From: Chrysoperla carnea | Lineage: Eukaryota; Arthropoda; Insecta; Neuroptera; Chrysopidae | Length of the DNA stretch: 64,000 nucleotides | Direction: 5' to 3' | Assembly: GCF_905475395.1 (NCBI RefSeq) | Contig: NC_058342.1 | Coordinates: forward strand, 27,376,640 to 27,440,639 | In this document: positions 24,401 through 34,299 of the stretch, in pieces | Position numbering within the stretch: the stretch's first letter is position 1 | Layout: each line of letters starts with the position of its first letter | The notes under the pieces: model-generated | Seen by the model: only the letters and a program-made list of their open reading frames with translations | Told to the model about the DNA's origin: nothing | Databases searched by the model: none | Program-made: the position numbers and the translations under genes

Positions 24401-26109
24401 TTGGTAAACTGATGAAATTCATTCGTTGTAATATCGCTTGACGATTGATCACATGACGAAATCACTTCGTAACCTAAATTCTGCAGCATCTGTGAATAAT
24501 TAATCAAAGATTATTTTATCGAATGTTTGGTTTAATCATAAAATATTGGGCCTCCCTCAAGAGAAGTCCTAGCATAGGACTTGTGGAAAGGGGATGTGGC
24601 CTTTCTCTACATTGTATCTGACTTCAATAAAGTCCAGTACCTGATCATTTTTCGTACTTCTATCCGTAAAAGACCTCGTTATCTGATCCTCAATATTATT
24701 GACCTGCTCTTGATCACTAGACTCAGGCCCAACATTATTCTCAACAATCGGTAACTTAAATGTCGTCTTCATATTCAAGTGATAATAATTATCGATAAGT
24801 GCATTGTAGCTCGCTTCATTATCTTGTTTGTAGGATGTAGATGACCATCCGCCATCTCCGTCACACATCATGGCTGACAATGAATTACCAATTCCACTCG
24901 AATGATTTGTTTCGATTGATGAATCTAAATTTGTTGACAGCGTTAACGAAGATGATTCTTCACTAGTGCCCTCTTGATGTTTATCGTTTTCAGTCGATTG
25001 TTTATTGATTGTTTCCTCGATTTCATTTGACTTTTGTAAGATAATACGTAATGCTTCGCCTAAGAAAAACAGATTTTCAAACATCATTCAAACAAAAAAT
25101 GTCTTTATTCTCCGTATTATTAGACCAACTTACCTTCATTTAACGCAGTTAATTGTCCTATACCGGTACTGGTTGTACTTGCAGTACTTGTTGCCCCACT
25201 AGTACTATTTGTCCCAGTTCCAACTCCACTGTCGTTATCAGTAGACGTTGATTGTTTATTTTGATTGGATATTTGTACTTTGGTTATATCCAATGATTGG
25301 GCAATGTCGATACCAGATGTGATCTGTAAAATTTTTGGGCAATTGATACTACGGGAAATTTTCAGTCTTTCAAACACATTTTCAGGATGGCATTAGAAAT
25401 GTATCTGAATCGCTTACGGAATACTTACAGGGCATGATTTCAATGGCGGTGACCATATTCCAGCCATCAATAATGGCGGTGTAGTCCAATAATTCAGCAA
25501 ACTAGAATTAATCGCTAACGTAAATGAATGATTAGGTATCGTTTCGACTCCATTAATCAAATTTTGGGCTACATCAAACAATTCGGAATCACGTATAAAC
25601 GCAAAGGTTTTATAAAATTGTTTCAAAATATGTGCATCTCGTTGCATCGAACTCATGTAACTCGATAAAAGATTATCGTTTAACGCAATTCGGATCCATG
25701 CTCGACAATATCCAACTTCATTCGTTATCTGTTGCAAAGCATAAATTTGTGAGATGATTTGTTGATGGGAGAAAACTAGTAAAAGATCCCAAAATGATGG
25801 TTCAGGTCGTGAATCTGTTTCTGCGTTTGTAAACGCTTTTGTTGCAATTTGAAAGAAAGAATCCTTCAAGCCATGTAAGAAGATTGCTTCGATGACTGCA
25901 CATAAATTCGTACTCCCATCTCCGTCCCCATCTAAATCGTTGGCCATTAACGTTAGCATATCGTCAGCGACATCATCGTTATCTTCTTTGATTTTATTAT
26001 TCATCTGAATGTATTTAACACTCTCTGACAATTTATTGATCAGATTATCGGTGACGAGTTTCTCTTTACGAGATGTTGATGGGGTCAAACTTTTCATAAA
26101 CGCTTTCAT
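21482..26109 (-). CDS. Plekhm1: PLEKHM1-like RUN and Rubicon-homology protein, 710 aa, no PH domain
   Basis: Exons in order of transcription: 26109-25429, 25323-25134, 25059-24641, 24489-24296, 23890-23722, 22811-22455, 21604-21482. All junctions are GT-AG, phases agree, 711 codons with stop. Residues about 35-210 form a RUN domain (LCAVIEAIFLHGLKD, FWDLLLVF, CRAWIRIALND). Residues 228-430 are Ser/Thr/Asn-rich. The C-terminal 240 residues are a Rubicon-homology zinc domain: NCSACG (478, 481), then CGLTGDYYCSEC, IPARVLFNWDF, WPREYL.E.IHLYSISDL, CWLCSQKGFICELC, CEVCNAVYHRQC and CPKC. This domain in PLEKHM1 binds Rab7 and acts in late endosome/autophagosome-lysosome fusion. NEKGLDQQ before the first cysteine pair and DLDTTLR before the last favour PLEKHM1 over Rubicon or DEF8. 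Start: the first ATG of the RUN exon. Confidence 0.88.
21657..22330 (-). mobile_element. Dispersed family B, near full-length copy, reverse
   Basis: Starts with the inverted 3' end 'caagtgaaaacaaacaatt', then 'gaaataccatgtata', 'acggtttacaagatggg', 'ccaagacccaattgaccta', 'ctttttacgtcctgag', a (GGAC)n tract at 22150-22172, 'gaacacctataccaaaattt' and 'acatggtataaaaa'. It fills most of the last intron of the PLEKHM1-like gene. No terminal inverted repeat is apparent. Confidence 0.8.
23290..23600 (+). mobile_element. LINE remnant, C-terminal zinc-knuckle region
   Basis: The frame 23326-23589 reads VGYYRFNYNLHNVEI..., DPSCRACMDDDKTFIH, CSCRSLQIVRYRMF. This matches the end of ORF2 in jockey/R1-type LINEs, where a TGHY-like segment is followed by a C-x2-C...H...C motif. 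It is only about 90 residues, lacks the reverse transcriptase, and lies antisense in an intron of the PLEKHM1-like gene. Confidence 0.6.
23935..24242. mobile_element. Probable hAT-type MITE in a PLEKHM1-like intron
   Basis: The left end CAGGGTTGGACTGGCCATA and right end TATCGCCAGTCCACTCCTT are imperfect inverted repeats of a style common among hAT elements. The interior is less AT-rich than its surroundings. The 8-bp duplication expected for hAT is not clear (TTAATTTT on the left against a TAATAATT-like right side), so the call is tentative. Confidence 0.5.
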
Positions 26110-27589
26110 TTTTCCTGTTTGTAGTTCGTCAGTCTAAATTTTACTTATCCATTCCAAAATCTAAACATAATTTGAATATATAAAGTCAAATCTAAGGGCA
26201 TATCAGTACAAGAGGGATTACAAAAATCAACTTTCAAAATTTTTTACAGAGAGCGGTTGAATTCATCTCTAAGTTCTATAATTTTTCAATAGATGGCGAT
26301 GAGAGTTATGCAATTTCCCTCAAATAAACTTATTTTTATTTTGTGTGAATATTCAATAGATGGCGCTGTGTTTCAATTTCAAAACTAAACCACATTATAT
26401 ACAAATAAAAGCCATACCTTAAATGAGGTTGAGATAGCGTGAAGAGTTAATAACTAGCATGAATATTATGTAAGTTTTTTGAGGGAAAATTATTAGTTTT
26501 TCCCTATCATTGCATTCATTTTCTGATTCTCGGGTTGGCTATGCCTTTAATGGGATGGAGTTAGCACGGGTCTGAGCGTTTTTTGGCTTTTTGATTAACC
26601 CTGCAATTACGTTCATACACTGATCCTCAGAAAATCTGAGAAAAACTCAAAAAACTTAGATCATATTCTGTTCACGCTAATCATCTACTCCAAATTGTGT
26701 TAACGTGAGACTCGTGCTAAACGCACGATATACACACGATAGTCCTTTTGAGGTCTCTCAGAGCATAATTTCTTAAAAATGCAAAAAGATTAAAACCACA
26801 ATCAATTTTAACGTTATTAGAAGTTAAATAAATACACTGTAAGGTATGCAGAGTAATTTGGACCCAAAAAAAAAATACACAAATCGAATTCATTTGGCTA
26901 CGAGACAAGTATTTACTACAGTACCACTCAAAATCCGAAATGAAGGTGAAATTTTCTTTTGTATTTTGAGAAGTACCTAGTCGTCTAGATTTGAAGAAAC
27001 TATTCGATATCGAAACTAATTCTTACCTGTTCTGATATGTCCCTAGTTGAATTAAAGCTTTTTCATATTAAAATTTTCCATTCCACAGTTTTTGTTGGTA
27101 AATAATAAGTTTTTTTTTGAAATATTAATTATTTAAAGATATAACCACAAACTAAGCACTTCACAGGCAAAAAAAATTAGACAGATGTCATCTGTCAAAT
27201 ATCTGTCAAGTGGGTGTTCAGGTAACAGGTGTATCCGTCCTTTAAATTTGATCTATATTTTCTATCATCTTAAAAACCGTGAACTTTTTTTTAAATTATT
27301 ATTTTAAAACTTTTAAAATCATTTTTTTATTTAATATTATTTATGAATGAGAAAAAATTTATACTAAAACTGTACGAATTGGTATTGAGTTGAGTTTCAT
27401 GATGATATTATTTGCCAGACAGTGTTATTTATGAGTTAATTTTGGACACTTGTTAATGATAAAGCTTCACGAGTATCTTTTATTTAAAAAAGTAATCAAA
27501 AAATAATAATATTATTTATTTTGGATTGGTAAAAAATACTTTTTTTGTGTATAACGGCATTGTCAGTCTTTATTTACATATAAGTCTGT
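26110..27589. other. Intergenic stretch between the PLEKHM1-like gene and the hAT element
   Basis: Should contain the promoter and 5'UTR of the minus-strand PLEKHM1-like gene; no TATA box stands out. About 26500-26680 matches 47715-47900 (ttagcacggg, ggctttttg, 'attacgttcat', 'cagaaaatct'), a further dispersed repeat. No coding region seen. Confidence 0.5.
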
Positions 27590-27597
27590 GACTAAGT

Positions 27598-28316
27598 CAG
27601 GGTTGCCAGATAGGGCGACTTATCGCCTTTTAGGCTACTTTAGACAATGCTCGGCGATTAAAATTTTATTGAAGGCGACTCGTCGCCGGTGGGCGACTTT
27701 AAATTTTTTCCCAATTATTATTTTTTTTTTTTTTAAATGGCTATGAAAAAGTTTACCTTAGGATTTAGAAACCATATGCTAATTCCAATGTTAGTTGCTT
27801 TAATGCATATACGTATTCACATGCGCCTTTTCAAAATTTGTTCTAAAGATTACACGCCTTCGGACAAAATGCTAAAGCGTTTTACTAGTCAGATATACGA
27901 AAATCAAGATGTTAATCTAATTGATAACGCTAAGCCTGGTGATGACCTTATAGAGGTAAGTTTAATTGAATATGCTGAAGAAGATGATACCAATGATTTA
28001 ATGGAAATATTTATTTAAGTTTATGAATGAAAATTACAATACTACTGTGAAAAGTTTCTGTTAACTAATTTATACTAATTTTATCTTTTTTGAATAGTAT
28101 TGGGCGCAATAAGAATTGTTTAAGTTAATTTAATTATTTGGAAAATAAATAAGCTTAATCATTATAATAATAATGATAATAATTCTATAATTCTTGATAA
28201 ATCAGAATTGAAAAAAAAATTTATTTCATTTTTACCATTTGAATTAATCGCTGCGACTTTGGGCGACTTTAGCGCCACGGGTCGGCGACGAGTCGAAAAA
28301 AAACCTGGCAACCCTG
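27598..28316 (+). mobile_element. Non-autonomous hAT element, 719 bp, with 8-bp target duplication
   Basis: Terminal inverted repeats CAGGGTTGCCAG and CTGGCAACCCTG, subterminal repeated GGCGACTT motifs at both ends (gggcgact, gcgacttta), and an identical 8-bp duplication GACTAAGT at 27590-27597 and 28317-28324. All three are typical of the hAT superfamily. The interior retains an open frame (27737-28018) that looks like the C-terminal tail of a transposase. The perfect duplication suggests a fairly recent insertion. It sits 41 bp (plus the duplication) before the ATG of the downstream zinc-finger gene. Confidence 0.93.
27737..28018 (+). pseudogene. hAT transposase C-terminal remnant, 93 aa
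   Basis: The ATG-initiated frame contains LVALMHIRIHMRL, then CSKDYTPSDKMLKRFTSQIY and an acidic tail. The pattern 'IR...C..Y.PS..ML..F...IY' is like the end of hAT transposases after the dimerisation region. The BED zinc finger and RNase-H-like core are missing, so it cannot catalyse transposition. It lies wholly inside the 719-bp element. The reading as a transposase tail is by pattern only. Confidence 0.55.
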
Positions 28317-28365
28317 GACTAAGTAGTCTATGACTTTTTGACATTATTATGTTATATAAAAAATT

Positions 28366-29943
28366 ATGTCTGATGTTACGATTGTGGATATAAAATCAAC
28401 ACAGATTAAACAAGAAAGTTTAAATGTAAATAATCTGTTAATTAAAGAAGAAAAAATTGATATGGAATCTTCAACAATTAAAGAAGAGTGCATTGACGTG
28501 GATTATCCAACGATTAAAGAAGAAAACTTCAGTGAAATGTTAGAACTTTATTCATGTGATTTCTGTGACGAAATATTTACAACTGAAGACGATTTGTTTA
28601 CACATAGACGTATTCATACCGGAGTAAAACCATTTGTCTGTGAAGTTTGTGATAAAACTTTTGATCGTCCAAGTTCCTTAGAACGCCATCAACGTATTCA
28701 TACTGGAGAAAAACCTTTTGTATGTGATATTTGTGATAAAAGTTTCAGCCTTCGGCATCATTTAGTTGATCATCAACGAACCCATACCGGTGAAAAACCT
28801 TTTGCATGTGATTCTTGTGATAAAACATTTTCGAACTCAAGCAGCTTGATTCGACATAAAAAGATTCACACTGGGGAAAATTCATCAAATAAAAATCGTT
28901 TTTCATGTAATTTGTGTGATAAAACATTTAATCATCGTAACAGTTTTGTTTATCATAGACGCTTTCATGCGGGTGAAAAATTATTTACATGTGAAGTGTG
29001 TAAAAAAGTTTTTGATCGGCCAAGTAATTTAGAACGGCATGAACGCATTCATTCTGGAAAGAAACCCTTCACCTGTGATGTTTGTAATAAATCGTTTAGT
29101 TTACAACACCATTTAACCGATCATAAACGAACTCATAGTGGAGAAAAGCCATTTTCTTGTGAGCTTTGTTATAAAACCTTTTCGAGCTCAAGTAGTTTAC
29201 ATCGACATAAACGAGCTCATCAGGAGGGTGAAGAAAAACCATTTGGAGAAATTAAGGTTCGAACTAAACAAGTTGAAAAATCATTTACGTGTGAGATTTG
29301 TGATAAAAGTTTCGATCGACCAAGTAATTTAGAACGTCATGCGAGAATTCATACCGGAGTAAAACCATATTCATGTGAAGTTTGTGAAAAAACATTTTCC
29401 CTTCGACATCATTTAATAGTACACACCCGAACTCATACTGGTGAAAAACCGTATTCTTGTAATTTTTGTAGCCAAGATTTCTCAAGTTCAAGTAGTTTAA
29501 ACCGACATCAACAGATTCATAATGCGGAAAAATTATCTACAAATGATATTTCTGATTTATCCGAATTCGGCAATTTTAATGAAAATTCGGGAGAAAAACT
29601 GTTTTCATGTGATGAATGTGGAAAATCTTTCACTCAGCTAAATTATTTGGATAAACACAAAAAAATTCACTACGAAGAAAAACCATTTTCATGTGATGTT
29701 TGTGAGAGAAGCTTTAAGGATTCAAACAATTTAGATAAACATAAGCTCGTTCATAGTGGGGAAAAATCATTTTCGTGTGATTTATGCGATAAAGCTTATT
29801 TCAATTCAAGTGCCTTAGCTTTACATAAACGAACCCACACGGGTGAAAAACCATTCGCTTGTGATGTTTGTGGAAAATCGTTTAGTTTATATCACTATTT
29901 AAGTTTGCACTTTCGAGTTCATACAAGGAAAAAATCTTTGTGA
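28366..29943 (+). CDS. C2H2 zinc-finger protein, 15 fingers, 525 aa, single exon
   Basis: Likely a nuclear DNA-binding regulator. Residues 1-60 contain four 12-residue repeats, each with an I-K-x-E site (14, 26, 38, 50), matching the sumoylation consensus. Fingers run from 62 to 519. Linkers are mostly TGEKPF-like, as in tandem DNA-binding arrays. Three fingers with contact residues (-1,2,3,6) about R-S-S/N-R, L-H-H-D/V and N/S-S-S-R recur as a block three times: fingers 2-4, 6-8 and 9-11. Finger 5 (NHRNSFVYH) interrupts the first two blocks. Fingers 12-15 are unique. No ZAD, BTB, SCAN or KRAB domain is present. The ATG at 28366 is the first in the frame; a hAT element lies just upstream. I do not recognise an orthologue; such genes turn over quickly in insects. 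Confidence 0.9.
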   Translation: MSDVTIVDIKSTQIKQESLNVNNLLIKEEKIDMESSTIKEECIDVDYPTIKEENFSEMLELYSCDFCDEIFTTEDDLFTHRRIHTGVKPFVCEVCDKTFDRPSSLERHQRIHTGEKPFVCDICDKSFSLRHHLVDHQRTHTGEKPFACDSCDKTFSNSSSLIRHKKIHTGENSSNKNRFSCNLCDKTFNHRNSFVYHRRFHAGEKLFTCEVCKKVFDRPSNLERHERIHSGKKPFTCDVCNKSFSLQHHLTDHKRTHSGEKPFSCELCYKTFSSSSSLHRHKRAHQEGEEKPFGEIKVRTKQVEKSFTCEICDKSFDRPSNLERHARIHTGVKPYSCEVCEKTFSLRHHLIVHTRTHTGEKPYSCNFCSQDFSSSSSLNRHQQIHNAEKLSTNDISDLSEFGNFNENSGEKLFSCDECGKSFTQLNYLDKHKKIHYEEKPFSCDVCERSFKDSNNLDKHKLVHSGEKSFSCDLCDKAYFNSSALALHKRTHTGEKPFACDVCGKSFSLYHYLSLHFRVHTRKKSL

Positions 29944-30086
29944 AAAACAGTTTGCTCGACGAACCCAAAACACGAGTAAAAAAACTGTTCCTGTGATATT
30001 TGTATGGTTTATCTTTCAACACTTTTCGAGCTCCCAAATTTTCGTTTAATTGTTTAAAAAAATTATATATTATTAAGAATGATCTG

Positions 30087-30092
30087 AATAAA
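30087..30092 (+). promoter_or_regulatory. Candidate poly(A) signal of the 15-finger gene
   Basis: AATAAA 144 bp after the stop codon, followed by a T-rich stretch. Plausible, but in AT-rich DNA the hexamer is common. Confidence 0.4.
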
Positions 30093-30310
30093 TTAAATTT
30101 TTTAATCAATGCAATTTATTTTTCTTTTTTTTCAAACTCCCACCTATTATTATTTTCAGATTTGAACACTAGATGCCATCAGAGGAGTGAGTCGTGTTTA
30201 TGTTTTATTTCAATTCGAATCGACTTCCTAAAAAGCTTTGTCAGAAATTAAAAAGATTATAACTTATAAAAAAAATATTTAAAAATCAAAAAACCCGACT
30301 TAGTTAAATA

Positions 30311-30471
30311 TAAACTGAAAAGAAAAAAACAAAACCAGCAGTTTACTTAGCGACTTTAACAGTCGGGATCCATTATTGGGAAACATTTGAACCGGTGTAG
30401 ATTTTAATGTGTCCCGACTGTTAAAGTCGCTATGTAAATTGCTGAACTTGTTTTTTTTTCTTTTCAGTTTA
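30311..30471. mobile_element. TA-flanked MITE, 161 bp
   Basis: Ends TAAACTGAAAAG and CTTTTCAGTTTA with TA on each side (30309-30310, 30472-30473). The inner arms include 'agcgactttaacagtcggga' and its inverse, so nearly the whole element folds back. Tc1/mariner-type insertion is likely. Confidence 0.8.
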
Positions 30472-30631
30472 TAATTAACTCAGTTCAAATACGTATTCAA
30501 CGATACCACACTTACCACAGTTTGTCGACTTTCATTTTCAGCCTATGGATGTATGTTTGGTCCTTTGAGAGTCGTGAACCGATTTTAATGTTAATTACGT
30601 CCACTTGACATAGTTTCATTGATGGCTTTTT

Positions 30632-31005
30632 CACAATATGGCCATCTAGTGATCGCCATATTGAATTTACATGCTTGCTATATCTTCAGTAGCACTCGCA
30701 AGGTTGAAACAAATCGATTGGCATTAGAATGATCGAAATAGGCCTACGCGTTTGGTCTCTATTGCACCACATAGGAACACATATACATTCTTTTCACAAT
30801 ATGACGTCTGGTGGTCACTATATTGAATTTTCATTACTGCCATATCTTCAATAGCGCTCGCAAGGTTTAAACCATTCGATTGACGCCTGAATTATGAAAT
30901 CGGTCGACGATCTATAGTGTGCCATATGGGAACACTCATATATAGACTGATGTACACATTACCACTCCTTTGCGTTGCTCAGTCGGGTAAAAATCTAAGG
31001 ATGAA
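30632..31005. repeat. Family A, two tandem copies (163-bp period)
   Basis: 'cacaatatg' starts at 30632 and 30795; each copy carries 'atattgaatt', 'ctcgcaaggtt', 'cgattg' and a 'gggaacac/aggaacac' block. The second copy ends with 'cactcctttgcgttgc', also seen near 730 in the window. Confidence 0.65.
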
Positions 31006-31614
31006 TTTTTGTTGAATTGAGACATAGTTATTGAAATAAATACTACGATACTTGAAATAAAATTGTATATTAAGAAATTTTTTTTAAAAATATAATTAAA
31101 AAACATACAACAGACTTAAATTTCGCTAAATATTGATATTTCGATTGTAACACAACCATCGTCAGTAGCTAAATTTATTCATATAACACATTACAAACAT
31201 TCTTTACTAAATTAAAAATAATTATGTAAAACGTTACCAATAATTACAGTAACACTATAAAAAATTACGGACTAACTATTCGTCGCACAGAAACTTTGTA
31301 ATACATTTTTTTGTTTGTTTTGTTACAAATTAAATTCTCTACAACTTTTAGTCAGTTGGGAACAAATTTTTTTTAGTCGTTACAACTTTTTTCTAGTCAT
31401 TTTACAAAACAATGACATCACAGCGTTTTGATACCCGCCCGCTTTGCTGGGCAATTTCAACTCTAAAAACATATGTTATAGTCCTTACTTTCTTTGACCT
31501 CACTTATCCTCCCTATTTAAAATATATGCACAGTTTTCAATTTTTTTAAGTGTAAAATAGTAATGCTAAATGGTTCAAAATGATGATTTAATTTATTTAA
31601 TTTTATTTTAAATG

Positions 31615-31931
31615 CAGTCAAACCTGGATAAGTGAGAGTAATAGCCAGGACCCGTCATTTTATGGACCTCTGTAAGTGAGATTGCTACTTATCTATACCT
31701 CTATAAGCGAAAGTCGAGCTTTATTTATTTATATTATTTAGGAGGAACTATTAATTTTATCATATTATATATTTACTACATTCGTACTTGCTTGTTATTG
31801 CTGCGTACCTCTATAAGAGAGAAACGCTACCCATGTACCTGCATTAGCGAGAAACTCGGGCAAGTGAGAAACGTCTATAAGCGAGAATGAGATTGTGCTC
31901 CCTAGAACTTTCGCTTATCCAGGTTTGACTA
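31615..31931. mobile_element. Pogo-like MITE, 317 bp
   Basis: Ends CAGTCAAACCTGGATAAG and its inverse (...CTTATCCAGGTTTGACT). Its interior is closely alike to the element at 48080-48483, including 'agtgagagtaatagccagga', 'cctctgtaagtgaga' and 'agcgagaaactcggg'. The TA flanks are no longer clear. Confidence 0.75.
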
Positions 31932-31934
31932 TAT

Positions 31935-32085
31935 ATCTTTATAAATTATAGCTCATGTGCTATTCTGATGTATAAGCTATATTATTGTTAAGTTTCATCC
32001 AAATTCATTCGGTAGTCTTTGCGTGAAAGCGTAACAAACAAACAAACAAACATCCTTACTGTTACATTTATAATATATAGGGATA
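31935..32085 (-). repeat. Dispersed repeat family I, reverse copy
   Basis: Inverse of 9860-10005: 'atctttataaattatagctc', 'gcgtgaaagcgtaac', a (AAAC)n run and 'catttataatatata'. It ends about 70 bp beyond the stop codon of the adjacent zinc-finger gene. Confidence 0.65.
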
Positions 32086-32144
32086 GGGATTAAATGCAGT
32101 TGCCGGGTAAATCCAAATATGACAAATTTCTCATGAAAAATGTT

Positions 32145-32150
32145 TTTATT
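32145..32150 (-). promoter_or_regulatory. Candidate poly(A) signal of the 11-finger gene
   Basis: AATAAA on the minus strand, 5 bases after the stop codon at 32155-32157; a second copy overlaps the stop codon. A very short 3'UTR would result. Confidence 0.35.
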
Positions 32151-32154
32151 GTTT

Positions 32155-33495
32155 TTATTCATTATGAACTCGTTTATGTTGAATAAAATGCTGTCTTTTG
32201 GTAAATCCTTTATCACAAATTTCACACGAAAAAGGTTTTTTTCCAGTATGAACACGTTTATGTTGAATTAAGCCGCTTTTCTGCGCAAATGTTTTATTAC
32301 AAACTTCACAAGAAAATGATTTTTCTCCACTATGCGTTCTTTTATGATGATTTAAATTACTTTGCGTTGAAAAACTTTTATCACAGACTTCACATAAATA
32401 AGGTTTCGATCCAGAATGAATTCGTTTATGTTCAATTAATTTAGCTTGATTCGTAAATTTTTTATCGCAAACTTCACATGAAAAAAGTTTTTCTTCACTA
32501 TGAACTCGTTTATGTCGCATTAAATGTTGTCGCTGGATAAATGCTTTATCACAAACTTCACAGGAAAAAGGTTTTTCTCCAGTATGAGTCCGTTTATGTG
32601 TTTCTAAACTGCTTCGCTGAGTAAATCCTTTATCACAAAATTCACATGAAAAAGGTTTTTCTCCACTATGAATTCGTCTATGTTTAGTTAAACTACTTTG
32701 TTGAGTAAATTTTCTATCACAAACTTCACAGGAAAATGGTTTTTCACCGGTATGAGTCCGTATATGTATTTCTAAACTGCTTCGTTGAATAAATCCTTTA
32801 TCACAAATTTCACACGAAAAAATTTCACCTTCTCCAGTATGAGCTCGTTTATGATGAATTAAACCACTTTTCTGAGTAAATCTTTTGTCACAAACTTCAC
32901 ATGAAAATGATTTTCCTTCACTATGCGTCCTTTTATGGTTATTTAAATTGCTTTGAGTAGTAAAACTTTTATCACAGACTTCACATAAATAAGGCCTTTG
33001 TCCAGAATGAATCCGTTTATGTTGAATTAAATGCTGTTGTCGGGTAAATCTTTTATCACAAATTTCACATGAAAAAGATTTTTTCTCAATGTGAATTCGT
33101 TTTAGCTTAATCAACCTACTTTTCTGAGTAAATTTTTTATCACAAACGTCACTTGAATTGTTTTTGTCTTCATTTTGAATTGATTTTTCTTCATCTTCAT
33201 CCTTGATTAGGAATTCTGTATTCAATTGTTGTGAAAACTGTTCATTTAAATTAATTATTTCATGTTTTACTGTAACATTTTCTTCTAGTATTATTTCCTT
33301 TTTAATTTTTTCATGATCAGTTGAATCATTTTCTTCTTTAATTAGTTCATGTTCCATTGAATCATTTTCATCAAATATTTCATTTTTAATAACAATAAGT
33401 TCTGTATTTAATTCTGTTTTAATTTTAATGTTTTCACTGGTTAATAAATGATTATTTACATTTTGAAATAAATTATTTGCCATTTTCAAGTTCAT
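32155..33495 (-). CDS. C2H2 zinc-finger protein, 11 intact fingers, 446 aa, single exon
   Basis: Probably a nuclear regulator of the same broad type as its neighbour at 28.4 kb. The N-terminal 110 residues carry six psi-K-x-E sites (about 25, 36, 52, 64, 76, 97), three of them 12 residues apart. A first finger at about 113-135 has lost its first Cys (Ser) and first His (Leu). Eleven good fingers follow to residue 444, two residues before the end. Fingers 3-4 (TTQSNLNN, TQKSGLIH) and 10-11 (STQSNLNH, AQKSGLIQ) are close copies, including the preceding YLCEVC start. Start: ATG at 33495; a second in-frame ATG at 33483 has a better context (AAAATGG), so either may be used. The frame extends upstream without ATG. 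Orthology unknown. Confidence 0.88.
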   Translation of the reverse strand: MNLKMANNLFQNVNNHLLTSENIKIKTELNTELIVIKNEIFDENDSMEHELIKEENDSTDHEKIKKEIILEENVTVKHEIINLNEQFSQQLNTEFLIKDEDEEKSIQNEDKNNSSDVCDKKFTQKSRLIKLKRIHIEKKSFSCEICDKRFTRQQHLIQHKRIHSGQRPYLCEVCDKSFTTQSNLNNHKRTHSEGKSFSCEVCDKRFTQKSGLIHHKRAHTGEGEIFSCEICDKGFIQRSSLEIHIRTHTGEKPFSCEVCDRKFTQQSSLTKHRRIHSGEKPFSCEFCDKGFTQRSSLETHKRTHTGEKPFSCEVCDKAFIQRQHLMRHKRVHSEEKLFSCEVCDKKFTNQAKLIEHKRIHSGSKPYLCEVCDKSFSTQSNLNHHKRTHSGEKSFSCEVCNKTFAQKSGLIQHKRVHTGKKPFSCEICDKGFTKRQHFIQHKRVHNE

Positions 33496-34154
33496 AATCA
33501 AGAATTGACAGATGATAGAGATGGACCATATGTCAATAACACTTCTAGAAAACTCCACTTGGAGGCAGCATCTTCGGTTGAACAAGTGAAAACAATTTTT
33601 AGAAAAATTTAACAAAAATAGTTTTTTATTATAATTATTTGTCTGATTTTATTAAAAAATCATAATAAACTCTTAAACATTAATTAAAAAAATAAATTAC
33701 TATATTTTTTATAAAGTTTGGTTACCATGAATACCAGTTCCAGTAGCGCTAATATTCAAACTAAAAATTATAATTATGCATTTTTTAAAAACTTATCGTA
33801 AAAAGTAATTATAATAAAACATTTTAAGAAAAAAATAATAATTAATTTTCTTATTTTACATTTACGATTTATAATAAAAATCTTAACAAAAATACACAAA
33901 TTATATTAAAATATCGGTGCCAATCGGTGCTGTCAGTAGCAGCCGATCCACGAACCGATCCGTGGCTGTAATTAGAGACCCGGACAACTTTGAAATTTCT
34001 ATCAGGGATTCTGAATGTCCGGAACTATGATATCATAAGCGTTTTCCGTCAACTGTTGTTGGATTTTAACGCTAAGATGTCAGCACTACGAGTAAAAAAA
34101 ATGTAAACCATACCTGTTAAACTCAGCTGATTTTTTCATTGAATGAAAACACAA

Positions 34155-34290
34155 AAGAGACAGATGAGACAGATATTTATTTATATTTGTTTATCTAAAA
34201 CACTTCGTAAGTGGAATACCTGTCTCTATAAGTGAGACAAATTTGACGGTCCCTTGAGGTCTCCGTTAACCAGGTTTCACTGTATATAGA
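34155..34290. repeat. Fragment of a second pogo-like repeat
   Basis: 'ctgtctctataagtgagaca' and the right end 'aaccaggtttcactg' followed by TA match the style of the element entering the window at 63858 (CAGTGTAACCTAGTTAAG, gtgagaca). It is related to, but distinct from, the CAGTCAAACCTGG elements. Confidence 0.55.
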
Positions 34291-34299
34291 TTATGTTGC

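Noticed and set aside
28745-29491. Open frames in other phases across the zinc-finger gene
   Set aside because: They arise from the repetitive finger code and lack any domain.
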